Positions 36,413-46,124 are shown, counted from the first letter of the stretch. The stretch: DNA of 64,000 nt from Paenibacillus sp. FSL R5-0490 (GCF_001956215.1 NZ_MRTQ01000003.1:152383-216382); one strand, 5' to 3'. The notes: generated by a model not told the origin, from the sequence alone. Translations and numbers: made by a program.

Positions 36413-37198
36413 TCAGCGGTAATAATCCGGTTTGCGGTCATCAAAAATCGGAATCAAGCTGCGGACTTCCTTCACTTTATCCAGGTCAATTTCACCATGA
36501 AGGATTTCTTCAGTTTCAGAGCCTTCAGAAAGCACATCACCCCAGGGATCTATAATCATCGAATGGCCAGCAAAGACATTAGCAGGATCTGAGCCGGAAC
36601 GGTTGCAGGCAATGACATAGCATTGATTTTCAATGGCACGTGCAATCAAGAGCGCACGCCAATGTGCAAGCCGGGCCAATGGCCATTGGGCTACTACAAA
36701 TAAAGCTTCTGCACCCCCTGCTGTATGGCTCCGCACCCACTCAGGAAAACGGATATCATAACAGATCATTCCTGCAAATCTCCTATTGTCCAGAGAAAAT
36801 TCTCCTCTGGCTGACCCTCCTTTCAAATAGAGATGCTCATTCATAAGCTTAAATAAGTGCAGCTTGCTGTATTCATGTATAAAGTCTCCATTGTTATCTA
36901 CAATCAGCAGCGTGTTAAATATACCATCGGATGTTTTCTTTGCAACAGACCCGCCAATCAGATGAACCTTATTTTTTTGTGCTGTCTCTTTCAAAAAAGC
37001 CAGTGCAAAGGCTGCATCCTGGTCCGCAATTTCATCCAATCTGGTCAAATCATAGCCTGTGGTCCAAAGCTCCGGAAGAACCAAAATGTCCGGATTGGAC
37101 TTAAGCGCTTTATTAAACATGGCTTCAGCCGCTATAAAATTCTTCTCAGGTTTTCCAAAGGCGATATCCATTTGTAAACAGGCAACCTTTAATTTCAT
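36413..37198 (-). CDS. mtnU: Omega-amidase MtnU (nitrilase superfamily)
   Basis: This 261-residue enzyme hydrolyses the alpha-ketoglutaramate (or alpha-ketosuccinamate) made when MtnE uses glutamine (or asparagine) as amino donor. The nitrilase triad is visible: Glu43 (LPELWTTGY), Lys112 (YSKLHLF) and Cys146 (GMICYDIRFPE). Length and position next to mtnE match B. subtilis YkrU. Generic carbon-nitrogen hydrolase is the cautious alternative. It is divergent from mtnE. Confidence 0.88.
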   Translation of the reverse strand: MKLKVACLQMDIAFGKPEKNFIAAEAMFNKALKSNPDILVLPELWTTGYDLTRLDEIADQDAAFALAFLKETAQKNKVHLIGGSVAKKTSDGIFNTLLIVDNNGDFIHEYSKLHLFKLMNEHLYLKGGSARGEFSLDNRRFAGMICYDIRFPEWVRSHTAGGAEALFVVAQWPLARLAHWRALLIARAIENQCYVIACNRSGSDPANVFAGHSMIIDPWGDVLSEGSETEEILHGEIDLDKVKEVRSLIPIFDDRKPDYYR

Positions 37199-37343
37199 TT
37201 AACTCCCCCGCAATCATCTTTTCCTTATGTTATGATTAGTCCGATAGATATAAATTTTCTAAATTTTACTTTACAACTTATCATTTACGTTATATCATTT
37301 GTGACTATATTTTCAATCATTTTTTTAAAAGCAGGTGAACAAT

Positions 37344-38516
37344 TTGATTAATTATCCGCAATCAGAACTATTAAAAAGTCTGCCAAAACAGTTTTTTGCC
37401 TCTTTGACAGCTAAGGTGGGGAAAAAGCTTGAACAGGGTCATGATGTCATCAACCTGGGACAGGGAAATCCTGATCTGCCTACCCCGGAGCATATTGTCA
37501 AGCGTCTTCATAGTGCAGCCGAAAACCCTCAAAACCATAAGTATTCTCCTTTTCAGGGTTACCCGTATTTAAAAAAGGCAGCAGCTGACTTTTATAAAAG
37601 GGAATATGATGTGGATTTGGACCCAGATACTGAAATAGCGATCCTTTTTGGAGGCAAAGCAGGGCTTGTTGAAATTCCTCAATGCCTTTTAAATCCCGGG
37701 GACAGCGTATTGGTTCCGGACCCGGGATATCCTGATTATTGGTCAGGAGTTGCGCTTGCTAAAGCAAAAATGGTAACAATGCCTCTGAGAGAGGAAAATA
37801 ACTTCTTGCCTGTTTACAGTGAATTTCCAGCTGAGAAGCTTGATTCAGCCAAATTAATGTTTCTTAATTATCCAAATAATCCTACTGGAGCAGTGGCAAA
37901 CATTGATTTTTTTCAGGAAACAGTCGAATTGAGCCGAAAGCATGGTATTTGCACCGTTCATGACTTTGCATATGGCGGAATTGGATTTGATGGAAAAAAA
38001 CCAGTAAGTTTTCTTCAGGCAGATGGGGCAAAAGAGGTCGGAATTGAAATTTATACTCTTTCAAAGACCTTTAATATGGCTGGCTGGAGAGTAGGGTTTG
38101 CGGCTGGAAATGCAAGCGTTATTGCAGCACTGAACCTGATGCAGGATCATCTTTACGTCAGCTTGTTTGGAGCTGTTCAGGAAGCTGCGGCATCTGCTCT
38201 GTCAGGCTCACAGGATTGTGTAAAAGAGTTGAATTCAATCTACGAATCCAGACGAAATGCATTTATTTCCGGTCTCAGGGAAATCGGGTGGGATGTACAA
38301 GCGCCTCAAGGCTCCTTTTTTGCATGGCTTAAGGTCCCGGAATCATATACATCTGAAGAGTTTTCTGAGTATCTCCTGGAAAAAGCGCATATTGCAGTTG
38401 CACCAGGCAATGGGTTCGGCCAATTTGGAGAAGGATTTGTGAGAGCCGGTTTGCTGACATCTGAAGAAAGACTTAAAGAAGCGGTAAGGCGAATACAAAA
38501 ATTAGATCTATTTTAA
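37344..38516 (+). CDS. mtnE: Methionine-regenerating aminotransferase MtnE
   Basis: This PLP enzyme of about 390 residues converts 2-keto-4-methylthiobutyrate to methionine, the last step of methylthioadenosine salvage. The fold-type I features are present: GQGNPDLPTP, YSPFQGYPYLKKA, PDPGYPDYW, NYPNNPTGA, and the PLP lysine in YTLSKTFNMAGWRVGF. The TTG at 37344 is preferred because CAGGTG (37331-37336) is 7 bases upstream and overlaps the GTG at 37335. It has no S-box of its own; the S-box lies after it, before mtnW. Confidence 0.9.
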   Translation: MINYPQSELLKSLPKQFFASLTAKVGKKLEQGHDVINLGQGNPDLPTPEHIVKRLHSAAENPQNHKYSPFQGYPYLKKAAADFYKREYDVDLDPDTEIAILFGGKAGLVEIPQCLLNPGDSVLVPDPGYPDYWSGVALAKAKMVTMPLREENNFLPVYSEFPAEKLDSAKLMFLNYPNNPTGAVANIDFFQETVELSRKHGICTVHDFAYGGIGFDGKKPVSFLQADGAKEVGIEIYTLSKTFNMAGWRVGFAAGNASVIAALNLMQDHLYVSLFGAVQEAAASALSGSQDCVKELNSIYESRRNAFISGLREIGWDVQAPQGSFFAWLKVPESYTSEEFSEYLLEKAHIAVAPGNGFGQFGEGFVRAGLLTSEERLKEAVRRIQKLDLF

Positions 38517-38533
38517 TTTTTTCAAAAATTAAA

Positions 38534-38562
38534 TTGACAAAAGTATTAAGCACTGTCATAAT
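38534..38562 (+). promoter_or_regulatory. Promoter of the S-box leader
   Basis: TTGACA (38534-38539) and CATAAT (38557-38562) are spaced by 17 bases, about 40 bases before the SAM riboswitch. Confidence 0.75.
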
Positions 38563-38603
38563 TCTAATTAAATTTCTAAATTAACTGAATAATAGATTTC
38601 GTT

Positions 38604-38758
38604 TTCTTATCAAGAGCAGGCGGAGGGACTAGCCCTATGAAGCCCGGCAACCGACTTAAACTTAAGCACGGTGCTAAATCTTGCAGCTTATAGCTGAAAG
38701 ATAAGAAGATGTTAGATTGCTATGCTAACCTCTTCTTATTTGAAGAGGTTTTTTATTT
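38604..38758 (+). ncRNA. SAM riboswitch (S-box) controlling mtnWXBD
   Basis: The classical S-box core runs through AGAGCAGGCGGAGGGACTAG, CCCTATGAAGCCCGGCAACC and the GGTGCTAAATC block. P1 is TTCTTATC (38604-38611) with GATAAGAA (38700-38707). The terminator stem AACCTCTTC/GAAGAGGTT (38727-38750) is followed by TTTTTT. ATAAGAAGA (38701-38709) can instead pair with TCTTCTTAT (38731-38739) to form the antiterminator. SAM binding stabilises P1 and stops transcription, so the genes are on when methionine/SAM is low. Confidence 0.95.
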
Positions 38759-38792
38759 TTCTCATTCTTTGATATTGAAAGGAAGAAGATTC

Positions 38793-40025
38793 ATGAGCGA
38801 AATTATTGCAGCGTACCTAATACATGATGAAAAACATAATCCGGAGAAAAAAGCGGAGGAGATTGCTTTAGGTTTAACAGTTGGATCATGGACCCATCTG
38901 CCGGAGCTTGAAAAGCAGCAGCTAAAGAAGCATAAAGGCAGGGTCGTTTCTGTTGAAACCTTTACAAAAGATGCAGAAAGTAAGGAAACAGCAGCAATTA
39001 TCAAGATTGCCTATCCTGCTGTAAATTTTAGTCCGGATTTACCGGCAATATTAACAACAGTCTTTGGGAAACTGTCACTGGACGGAAAGATTAAACTTTT
39101 GGATTTGCAGTTTTCCAATGAATTGAAAAATTTTTTCCCCGGACCTCGCTTTGGGATTGAAGGGCTGAGGGAAAAATTGAATGTATATGACAGGCCTCTT
39201 CTGATGAGCATCTTCAAAGGAGTGCTCGGCAAAGATATGGATTTTTTGACTTCTCAGCTGCGGGAACAGGCCATGGGCGGCATAGACCTTGTAAAAGACG
39301 ATGAAATACTATTTGAAAACAGCCTTACACCGTTAGAAGCGCGGATAAAGGAAGGAAAAAAGGTGTTGAGACAGGTTTATGAAGAAACGGGCCATCGGAC
39401 CTTATATGCCGTAAATTTAACAGGCAGGTCGTTTGAATTAAGAGATAAGGCAAGAAAGGCATCCAGTCTTGGAGCTGATCTTCTTCTTTTCAATGTATTC
39501 TCTTATGGGCTCGATGTATTGCAGTCTTTGAGGGAAGATGATGAGATTGAACTGTCTATCATGGCACATCCTGCAGTCAGCGGAGCCCTTTCAGCTTCAA
39601 GTGTTTATGGGATCTCCTATCCTTTGCTTTTAGGTAAACTGCTCAGGTATGCAGGGGCAGACTTGTCTCTTTTCCCTTCACCTTATGGGTCAGTAGCCCT
39701 TGAGAAAACCCAGGCATTATCAATTGCGGATAGCCTGACTGTGAATGATTTTTGCAAAAGAACTTTTCCGGTACCCTCAGCCGGCATCCATCCGGGTTTA
39801 GTGCCATTGCTATTCGAAGACTTCGGAATAGACAGTGTCATCAATGCCGGAGGCGGCGTACACGGGCACCCTGATGGGGCAAGAGGAGGCGGTTTGGCAT
39901 TCCGCCAGGCGATTGATTTAACTTTAAAGGGAGCCTCTTTAGCCGATGATCCATCAGACTTCCCAGAATTAAAAAGAGCGATTGATTTATGGGGATACAA
40001 AAAGGCGGCTTTAAAGAATGGCTAA
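38793..40025 (+). CDS. mtnW: 2,3-diketo-5-methylthiopentyl-1-phosphate enolase (RuBisCO-like)
   Basis: This 410-residue RuBisCO-like protein tautomerises the diketo intermediate of methionine salvage. It has the RuBisCO fold order, including [23 protein letters not shown] (162-171, the metal-binding Lys-Asp-Asp-Glu region), [10 protein letters not shown] and the C-terminal phosphate loop [15 protein letters not shown]. The ATG at 38793 follows AAAGGAAGAAG. It is the first gene after the S-box, and its end overlaps mtnX by eight bases. Confidence 0.94.
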   Translation: MSEIIAAYLIHDEKHNPEKKAEEIALGLTVGSWTHLPELEKQQLKKHKGRVVSVETFTKDAESKETAAIIKIAYPAVNFSPDLPAILTTVFGKLSLDGKIKLLDLQFSNELKNFFPGPRFGIEGLREKLNVYDRPLLMSIFKGVLGKDMDFLTSQLREQAMGGIDLVKDDEILFENSLTPLEARIKEGKKVLRQVYEETGHRTLYAVNLTGRSFELRDKARKASSLGADLLLFNVFSYGLDVLQSLREDDEIELSIMAHPAVSGALSASSVYGISYPLLLGKLLRYAGADLSLFPSPYGSVALEKTQALSIADSLTVNDFCKRTFPVPSAGIHPGLVPLLFEDFGIDSVINAGGGVHGHPDGARGGGLAFRQAIDLTLKGASLADDPSDFPELKRAIDLWGYKKAALKNG

Positions 40026-40680
40026 AATAGCGGTATTTTGCGACTTTGATGGAACTATTACCGAAAAAGATAACATCATCAATATTATGAAACATTTTGC
40101 TCCTTCTGGGTGGGAGGGGATAAAAAATCAAGTCCTGCAGCAGGAAGTTTCTATTAAAGAGGGAGTAGGAAAGATGTTTTCCCTTCTCCCAAGCAAACTG
40201 AAAAGTGATCTTACTGATTTCATTTTAAAAAATGCAAAGATAAGAGAGGGTTTTCAGCCGTTTGTCGATTATCTGGCAGAAAAAGATATACCGCTTTATA
40301 TAGTAAGCGGAGGAATAGACTTTTTTGTAGCTCCCGTTTTGGATAAGTATGGACCCTTTGAAGCAGTGTTCTGCAATGGTTCAGATTTTAGCGGAGACAC
40401 AATAAAAATCTTATGGCCCCATAGCTGTGATGAAAAATGCGAAAATGATTGCGGCTGCTGCAAGCCTTCCATTATGCGGAAATTAGAGGATGAGGACACA
40501 TTTAAAGTGGTAATCGGAGATTCAGTAACTGACCTTGAGGCTGCAAAACAGGCGGACTTTGTCATAGCAAGAGACTTGCTGCTTGAGAAAAGCAAGGAAA
40601 TGAACCTTAAACATAATGCTTTTGAAACATTCTATGATTGCATTGAGGTCTTAAAAAATTTAAATGAGGTGAGAGTATGA
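40018..40680 (+). CDS. mtnX: 2-hydroxy-3-keto-5-methylthiopentenyl-1-phosphate phosphatase
   Basis: This 220-residue HAD phosphatase acts after MtnW. Motif I is CDFDGTIT with Asp9 and Asp11; motif [10 protein letters not shown] and motif [17 protein letters not shown] follow. A cysteine-rich insertion, [15 protein letters not shown], is conserved in MtnX and may hold a metal. The ATG lies inside the last codons of mtnW and the stop overlaps mtnB (ATGA), so translation is tightly coupled. Confidence 0.93.
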   Translation: MAKIAVFCDFDGTITEKDNIINIMKHFAPSGWEGIKNQVLQQEVSIKEGVGKMFSLLPSKLKSDLTDFILKNAKIREGFQPFVDYLAEKDIPLYIVSGGIDFFVAPVLDKYGPFEAVFCNGSDFSGDTIKILWPHSCDEKCENDCGCCKPSIMRKLEDEDTFKVVIGDSVTDLEAAKQADFVIARDLLLEKSKEMNLKHNAFETFYDCIEVLKNLNEVRV

Positions 40681-41312
40681 GCAGACTTGAGGAAAAATGG
40701 AATGAGCTTGCAGATATTAAAGCCGAGCTCGCGGAAAGGGACTGGTTTATGGGAACGAGCGGAAATCTGGCCATTAAGGTCAGCTCAAGCCCGCTTCAAT
40801 TCCTCGTAACTGCAAGCGGTAAGGATAAGCGGAAACGGACTGCAGAAGACTTTCTACTGGTGGATGAATTTGGCCGGCCGGTGGGCGAAACCCATTTAAA
40901 GCCATCCGCTGAAACACTTCTGCATACGGAAATATACAGAAGAACAAAAGCTGGATGCAGTCTCCATGTACATACAATTGATAATAACGTCATCTCAGAA
41001 ATTTATGGCGACCAGGAGGCAGTAACCTTTAAAGGACAAGAGCTCATTAAAGCATTTGATAAATGGGAAGAGGATGCTGTCCTCAGGATTCCGATTATTC
41101 CTAATTATGCGCATATTCCTGCGCTGGCAAAGTGTTTTGCTTCCCATGTACATGAAGACTCAGGTGCAATTTTAATTAGAAACCACGGAATTACAGTATG
41201 GGGCAAAACCTCTTTTGAGGCTAAAAAGATCCTGGAGGCTTCAGAATTCCTGTTCCGATATCAGCTAAAGCTTCTGGAACATAGAGCCAAACAGTTATCC
41301 AAAGTAGTGTAG
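40677..41312 (+). CDS. mtnB: Methylthioribulose-1-phosphate dehydratase
   Basis: This 211-residue class II aldolase-fold enzyme removes water from methylthioribulose-1-phosphate. The N-terminal [10 protein letters not shown] motif binds phosphate; the zinc histidines lie in [11 protein letters not shown] and the late [18 protein letters not shown] precedes the ATG, which overlaps the mtnX stop. Length and motif order are standard for the family. Confidence 0.93.
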   Translation: MSRLEEKWNELADIKAELAERDWFMGTSGNLAIKVSSSPLQFLVTASGKDKRKRTAEDFLLVDEFGRPVGETHLKPSAETLLHTEIYRRTKAGCSLHVHTIDNNVISEIYGDQEAVTFKGQELIKAFDKWEEDAVLRIPIIPNYAHIPALAKCFASHVHEDSGAILIRNHGITVWGKTSFEAKKILEASEFLFRYQLKLLEHRAKQLSKVV

Positions 41313-41366
41313 TCCAAAAGCTCAAAATAATGCAGAAAAAAATTTAAATAGAGAGGATAGATCAGT

Positions 41367-41900
41367 TTGGCATATATCGTATTTCAAAATTCAAAAAAAG
41401 AAATCAGGAATCAGGAAGAAATTGCTTCTTTTCTGGAAAAACAGGAGGTTATTTATGAGCAATGGGCAATAGATAAATTGCCTGAAAGCCTCCAGGAAAA
41501 ATATTTGCTTTCCGATGATGAGAAACAAGAAATCCTGGATACGTTTGCTGCAGAAATTAAGGATATTTCAGAAAGAAGAGGATACAGGGCACAGGATGTC
41601 ATTTCCCTTTCAGAGAATACGCCGAATTTGGAACAGCTTCTTCAAAATTTCCAGCGGGAACACCACCATACAGACGATGAGGTGAGGTTTATTGTCAGCG
41701 GCCACGGGGTTTTTATTATACAAGGAAAAGATGGGGAATTCTTTGAGGTATTCCTGAATCCCGGCGATTTAATATCAGTACCTGAAAACATTCGTCATTA
41801 TTTTACTCTGCAGGATGACAGAAAGGTAGTAGCCATCCGGATCTTTGTATCTGCAGAAGGATGGGTGCCAATTTATGAAGAAAAGGAAGTTCATCAATAA
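41367..41900 (+). CDS. mtnD: Acireductone dioxygenase MtnD
   Basis: This 177-residue cupin dioxygenase splits acireductone to the keto acid that MtnE aminates. The metal site is visible in REHHHTDDEVRFIVSGHGVF, with the second cupin histidine in VPENIRHYFTL. The start is a TTG (41367) about 9 bases after GAGAGG. It closes the mtnWXBD operon and is followed by a hairpin. Fe or Ni occupancy decides which products form; sequence cannot tell. Confidence 0.93.
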   Translation: MAYIVFQNSKKEIRNQEEIASFLEKQEVIYEQWAIDKLPESLQEKYLLSDDEKQEILDTFAAEIKDISERRGYRAQDVISLSENTPNLEQLLQNFQREHHHTDDEVRFIVSGHGVFIIQGKDGEFFEVFLNPGDLISVPENIRHYFTLQDDRKVVAIRIFVSAEGWVPIYEEKEVHQ

Positions 41901-41907
41901 TCTGTTG

Positions 41908-41936
41908 ACCCATTGCTCAGGCATTGGGTTTTTTAT
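41908..41936 (+). terminator. Terminator of the mtnWXBD operon
   Basis: ACCCATTGC and GCATTGGGT pair with one mismatch and are followed by TTTTTT. Confidence 0.75.
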
Positions 41937-42200
41937 TTTCCCGCTATAATTAATGGTTTTTTTTTTACATCCATTGATCATGCAAATTTTTTATCAAAAA
42001 CTGTTGGTTTAAGCAGTTTTGATAAGCAGAAGGTGTCGAAAACCAATGGGGCTGATGTGAGATTATTGTCGATTAAAATTAATTGGGAAAAAGATTGTCT
42101 AATATTGCGAATCTATTTACATTTATAGAAATTCTTGTAATAATGCATCAAGTAGACACATTTATATCGGATAAAAGGGATAGGATTAGGAGGAAGAAAG
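41937..42200. other. AT-rich intergenic region before spo0E
   Basis: No reading frame with a ribosome binding site and no clear hairpin is seen. The region presumably carries the spo0E promoter; nothing matches sigma-A consensus well enough to call. Confidence 0.4.
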
Positions 42201-42434
42201 TTGCGCAATAAAAGAATACAGCTGCTGATTGAAATCCAGCAAAAAAGGGAAAAAATGATAGAAACGGCAAGGAGAAACGGAATGGCGAGCCAGGAAACGG
42301 TTCGCTGCAGCCAGGAACTCGATCAATTGATTTTTGAATATCAATGCTTCATTAAACGGGAGAAGGAACAAAAGAAAAGGATGAGAGTTTCATTCAGGCA
42401 AATGATTCTATCATGGAAGAAAGCAGTTGTATAA
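42201..42434 (+). CDS. spo0E: Spo0E-family aspartyl-phosphate phosphatase
   Basis: This 77-residue protein is a two-helix hairpin with the family signature S-Q-E-L-D (CSQELDQLIFEYQCF). Its aspartate is part of the site that dephosphorylates Spo0A-P and so delays sporulation. The start is a TTG 6 bases after AGGAGGAA. Its position after mtnD matches B. subtilis spo0E, although paralogues (YisI, YnzD) have the same fold. The C-terminal 30 residues are basic and amphipathic. Confidence 0.82.
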   Translation: MRNKRIQLLIEIQQKREKMIETARRNGMASQETVRCSQELDQLIFEYQCFIKREKEQKKRMRVSFRQMILSWKKAVV

Positions 42435-42480
42435 TTAAAATAACTGAGTATATTTATTGAGCGAATATAAAAAGGAAGTC

Positions 42481-42512
42481 AAAAAGGATCCGTGAAGGGT
42501 TCTTTTTTTTTG
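42481..42512 (+). terminator. Terminator after spo0E
   Basis: AAAGGATCC and GGGTTCTTT pair around GTGAA and are followed by a T run. Confidence 0.75.
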
Positions 42513-42666
42513 CAGTCTGCTGCAATTCTAGTAATAAACATATTAATTCATTAAAGAAGTACTATGCCTCTTTAGAGAATCATATATCGTAATACAAAGC
42601 TTTTTTTATTACTTAAAGTACTCAATACTCATACAAGCTTTAAGTTAAGAGGAGGGAAAGTAAAAA

Positions 42667-43494
42667 ATGCACATAGTTGTGTGTGTCAAGCAAGTGCCTG
42701 ATACAAAAATCATTAAAATCAATCCCAAAACCAATACCCTTGACCGGCGCAGTGCTCCTGCCATTTTGAACCCTTATGATGCTCATGCAGTGCAGGAGGC
42801 TGTGAAAATTACAAAGGCCCTGGGAAAAGGCACCATATCAGTCTTATCCATGGGACCTCCACAGGCCGTGGCAGTTATTAAGAAAAGTATCGAAATTGGG
42901 GCGGACCGCGGATTTTTAATTTCCGACCGTGCATTTGCCGGTGCAGACACACTGGCAACAAGCTATGCTCTGTCTAAAGCTTTAGAACGTATTTCAAAAG
43001 ATATGCCTGTGGATTTAATTCTATGCGGAAAGCATGCCATTGATGGAGATACCGGCCAGGTTGGACCAGGTATAGCAAGGCGTCTGGATATTCCGCCTGT
43101 CACCAATGTGATCGAAGTAGCTGAAGTTAATGAAAGTGAAAAAACGATTCTGATCAAAAGGAAAATCACGAACGGATATGAATTAATTCAAGCTCAAATC
43201 CCTTGCCTGCTGACCGTTGAAAAAGAGATTAATAGCATAGAATATTCCCCTATGCCTAATATGATAAAAGCTGCCAGATATGAACCGGTAATCTGGTCTG
43301 TTTATGATCTTGAAAATGTGGATCGGACACAGCTGGGGTTGAAGGGATCTCCTACGATAGTGGGTAAAATGTTTACCCCTCCAAAGCCGGAAGGCGGAAA
43401 AAGGCTGGAAGGGAATGCAGACGAACAGATTCAGCAGCTGATGGAGCTTCTTAATGATAAAAAAGAGCTTTTGCAGCCAAACAGTAATAAATAG
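42667..43494 (+). CDS. fixA: Electron transfer flavoprotein beta subunit, FixA type
   Basis: This 275-residue protein has the ETF-beta start MHIVVCVKQVPDTKIIKINP, the NPYDAHAVQEAVKI segment and the signature DGDTGQVGPGIARRL, with an AMP/FAD-binding site. It is the first gene of fixABCX. AGGAGGG precedes the ATG. FixA with FixB holds the bifurcating FAD that takes electrons from NADH. The upstream 150 bases (42513-42660) contain no recognised control element. Confidence 0.9.
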   Translation: MHIVVCVKQVPDTKIIKINPKTNTLDRRSAPAILNPYDAHAVQEAVKITKALGKGTISVLSMGPPQAVAVIKKSIEIGADRGFLISDRAFAGADTLATSYALSKALERISKDMPVDLILCGKHAIDGDTGQVGPGIARRLDIPPVTNVIEVAEVNESEKTILIKRKITNGYELIQAQIPCLLTVEKEINSIEYSPMPNMIKAARYEPVIWSVYDLENVDRTQLGLKGSPTIVGKMFTPPKPEGGKRLEGNADEQIQQLMELLNDKKELLQPNSNK

Positions 43495-43505
43495 GGGGGA
43501 TTTAC

Positions 43506-44531
43506 ATGATGGATGAGTACCGGGGAGTATGGGTATTCATAGAACAAAATGATGGGAAAATTGAGGGGGTTTCCCTTGAATTGCTCGGTGCCGGCAGAAA
43601 GCTGGCTGATAAACTTGAGGTGCCTCTTTCCGGTGTGCTGCTTGGGTATGAAATTAAGTCTTTAAGCCGTGAGGTCATCGCCTATGGTGCTGATCAAGTT
43701 TATGTAATTGACCACGAAGTAATGAAGGATTACCGGACTGAATCTTATATGAAGGCAGTTATCAATCTTGCCGAAAAATATAAACCTGAAATTTTTCTCT
43801 ATGGGGCTACCTCCAATGGTAAAGATTTAGCCAGCGCAGTTGCCACAGATCTCAGTACTGGATTGACAGCGGATACAACCATGCTGGATGTCGAAGTGGA
43901 AAAGAGGCTGCTTGAAGCAAGCCGCCCGGCTTTTGGCGGAAATATAATGGCAACCATCCTTTGCAAAAAACACCGGCCTCAGATGGCTACTGTCCGCCCT
44001 AAAGTTATGAAAGCAATGGAGCCGGATCCTGATAGGCATGGTGAGGTTATAGAAGAACCGATTACCTTAAAAGAAGATGACATGCGCACAAAGGTGATAA
44101 AAATTGTGAAAGATGTCACAAAAAAAGTGAACTTAGCTGAAGCCCATGTTGTCGTTGCAGGCGGAAAAGGAATGGGTGATTTTCAAAACTTCCAGCTGAT
44201 CCATGAGCTGGCTGACACCATTGGAGCGACCGTAGGGGGGACAAGGGATGTAGTGGAGGCAGGATGGCTTCCGCATGAACAGCAGGTGGGGCAGACAGGA
44301 GAAACCATTACACCAAAGATCTATTTTGCTATTGGGATTTCAGGGGCAATTCAGCATGTTGTGGGCATGAAAAATTCAGAGTTTATTATTGCGATTAACA
44401 AGGATCCACAAGCCCCTATATTCGATGTAGCAACCTGCGGTATCGTAGGTGATGCACTTGAAATTGTTCCGAAGCTGATTAAAGAGTTCAAGGAAGCAAG
44501 AGAAAGAGGGGGTGAAATGAGCTATGTCTGA
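43506..44531 (+). CDS. fixB: Electron transfer flavoprotein alpha subunit, FixB type
   Basis: This 341-residue protein has the alpha-subunit N-domain and the C-terminal FAD-binding domain (GGKGMGDFQNFQLIHELADTIGATVGGTRDVVEAGWLP, GVSGAIQH-type GISGAIQHVVGM, INKDPQAPIFDVATCGIVGDALEIVPKL). It forms a dimer with FixA. The ATG is 11 bases after fixA; its last codons overlap fixC by eight bases. Confidence 0.92.
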   Translation: MMDEYRGVWVFIEQNDGKIEGVSLELLGAGRKLADKLEVPLSGVLLGYEIKSLSREVIAYGADQVYVIDHEVMKDYRTESYMKAVINLAEKYKPEIFLYGATSNGKDLASAVATDLSTGLTADTTMLDVEVEKRLLEASRPAFGGNIMATILCKKHRPQMATVRPKVMKAMEPDPDRHGEVIEEPITLKEDDMRTKVIKIVKDVTKKVNLAEAHVVVAGGKGMGDFQNFQLIHELADTIGATVGGTRDVVEAGWLPHEQQVGQTGETITPKIYFAIGISGAIQHVVGMKNSEFIIAINKDPQAPIFDVATCGIVGDALEIVPKLIKEFKEARERGGEMSYV

Positions 44532-45819
44532 AAAGTTTGATGTCATTGTGGTTGGTGCAGGGCCTGCAGGAACTTCCTGTGCTTACACCTGTGCTAAAAA
44601 CGGCCTAAAAGTCCTGCAAATTGAAAGAGGAGAATATCCAGGCAGCAAAAATGTAATGGGCGGAGTGTTATACCGTAAGCAAATGGAGGAAATCATTCCG
44701 GAGTTTTGGAAAGAAGCCCCACTCGAACGGCCTGTCATAGAGCAGAGATTCTGGATGATGGATAAAGAATCGGCAGTGAGTTTTGGCTATAAAGGTCTTG
44801 AGTGGGGGAAGGAGCCATATAATAATTTCACAGTGCTCCGCGCACCTTTTGACCAATGGTTTGCAAAGAAAGGGGTTGAGCAGGGCGTTCTATTAATAAA
44901 TGAGACGGTCGTACTTGAGTGTCTGACTGAGAATGGAAAAGTGGTTGGGGTAAGAACAGACCGTCCGGATGGAGATATATATGCAGATGTAGTGGTTTTG
45001 GCAGATGGTGTGAATTCACTGCTTGCAAAGCAGCTTGGCTACCATAAAGAATTCCGTCCTGATGAAGTTGCCCTGACAGTAATGGAAGTCATTAATCTTT
45101 CTAAAGACAAAATTAATGACCGTTTCAACCTGGAAGACAACCAGGGATGTACGATTGAAATTTTCGGGGACTCAACGAAAGGCAATCTCGGTACCGCTTT
45201 CATTTACACTAATAAAGATAGTATCAATATTGGTGTAGGAACGACGCTCTCAAGCATGATCAAGGCAAAGCTTAAACCTTATGACCTGCTGGATTATTTA
45301 AAAACACACCCTATGGTAAGACCTTTAATAGAAGGGGGAGAGTCCGCTGAATATCTGGCCCATTTGATTCCTGAAGGCGGGTACCATTCGGTGCCGAAAG
45401 TGGCCGGTAATGGTGTTCTCCTTGCAGGTGATGCGGCGCAGCTTGTTAATGCCATTCACCGCGAAGGCTCCAATATGGCCATGGCATCCGGAACGATGGC
45501 TGCAGAGACCATCATTGCCGCCAAGGAACGGGGGGATTTTAGCGAAGCCAGCTTGAATCAATACAGGGAAAAACTGTATCAAAGCTTTATAATTAAAGAT
45601 CTGGAAAAATATAAAGATGCAGCTCACACTTTTGAACACTACCCGCAGTATTTTAAGGAGTATGTTCCGATGCTGAATAGGGCAGCGAACAAATTCTTTA
45701 CAGTTGATGGAACTCCAAAGAAAGAAAAACAAAAAGAAATTATGAAGAGCTTCACCAGTGAACGCGGGACAATTCGTGTGCTTCAAGATATGTACAGGGC
45801 ATGGAAGGCGGTGAAATAA
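44524..45819 (+). CDS. fixC: FAD-dependent ETF-quinone oxidoreductase-like protein FixC
   Basis: This 431-residue flavoprotein has the dinucleotide-binding motif VVGAGPAGTSCAYT (9-22), the VLLAGDAAQLVNAIHREGSNMAMASG C-terminal FAD motif and the ETF-QO fold without the fused ferredoxin domain. That ferredoxin is supplied by the next gene, fixX. It is expected to pass electrons to quinone at the membrane. It overlaps both neighbours (8 bases with fixB, 1 base with fixX). Confidence 0.92.
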   Translation: MSEKFDVIVVGAGPAGTSCAYTCAKNGLKVLQIERGEYPGSKNVMGGVLYRKQMEEIIPEFWKEAPLERPVIEQRFWMMDKESAVSFGYKGLEWGKEPYNNFTVLRAPFDQWFAKKGVEQGVLLINETVVLECLTENGKVVGVRTDRPDGDIYADVVVLADGVNSLLAKQLGYHKEFRPDEVALTVMEVINLSKDKINDRFNLEDNQGCTIEIFGDSTKGNLGTAFIYTNKDSINIGVGTTLSSMIKAKLKPYDLLDYLKTHPMVRPLIEGGESAEYLAHLIPEGGYHSVPKVAGNGVLLAGDAAQLVNAIHREGSNMAMASGTMAAETIIAAKERGDFSEASLNQYREKLYQSFIIKDLEKYKDAAHTFEHYPQYFKEYVPMLNRAANKFFTVDGTPKKEKQKEIMKSFTSERGTIRVLQDMYRAWKAVK

Positions 45820-46103
45820 TGTCAACGAAAACGATCGAAGAAAAGCAATATTTAGTTCGTTTCAAGGCAGATACAAAATCACATCTTACCGTATTGGATC
45901 ATGATATCTGTATGACAAAGTGCCCCGATAAAATATGCACCATTTTCTGCCCGGCTGAGGTCTACAAGTGGGAAGGATTAAGAATGCAGGTCGGTTACGA
46001 AGGATGTCATGAGTGCGGCAGCTGCAGGATAGGATGCCCATATCAGAATATTAAATGGGAATATCCGAAAGGCGGCCATGGAATAGTATTCAGGCTTGCA
46101 TAA
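45819..46103 (+). CDS. fixX: Ferredoxin-like protein FixX
   Basis: This 94-residue ferredoxin completes fixABCX. It has two cysteine groups: C-x3-C-x4-C-x3-C in CMTKCPDKICTIFC and C-x2-C-x2-C-x3-C in GCHECGSCRIGCP. They give eight cysteines within 60 residues, enough for one or two [4Fe-4S] clusters. The ATG at 45819 shares a base with the fixC TAA (TAATG), so the longer frame from 45801 is rejected. A terminator follows 20 bases later. Confidence 0.92.
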   Translation: MSTKTIEEKQYLVRFKADTKSHLTVLDHDICMTKCPDKICTIFCPAEVYKWEGLRMQVGYEGCHECGSCRIGCPYQNIKWEYPKGGHGIVFRLA

Positions 46104-46124
46104 ATCAGCCCTCAGGATCATACA

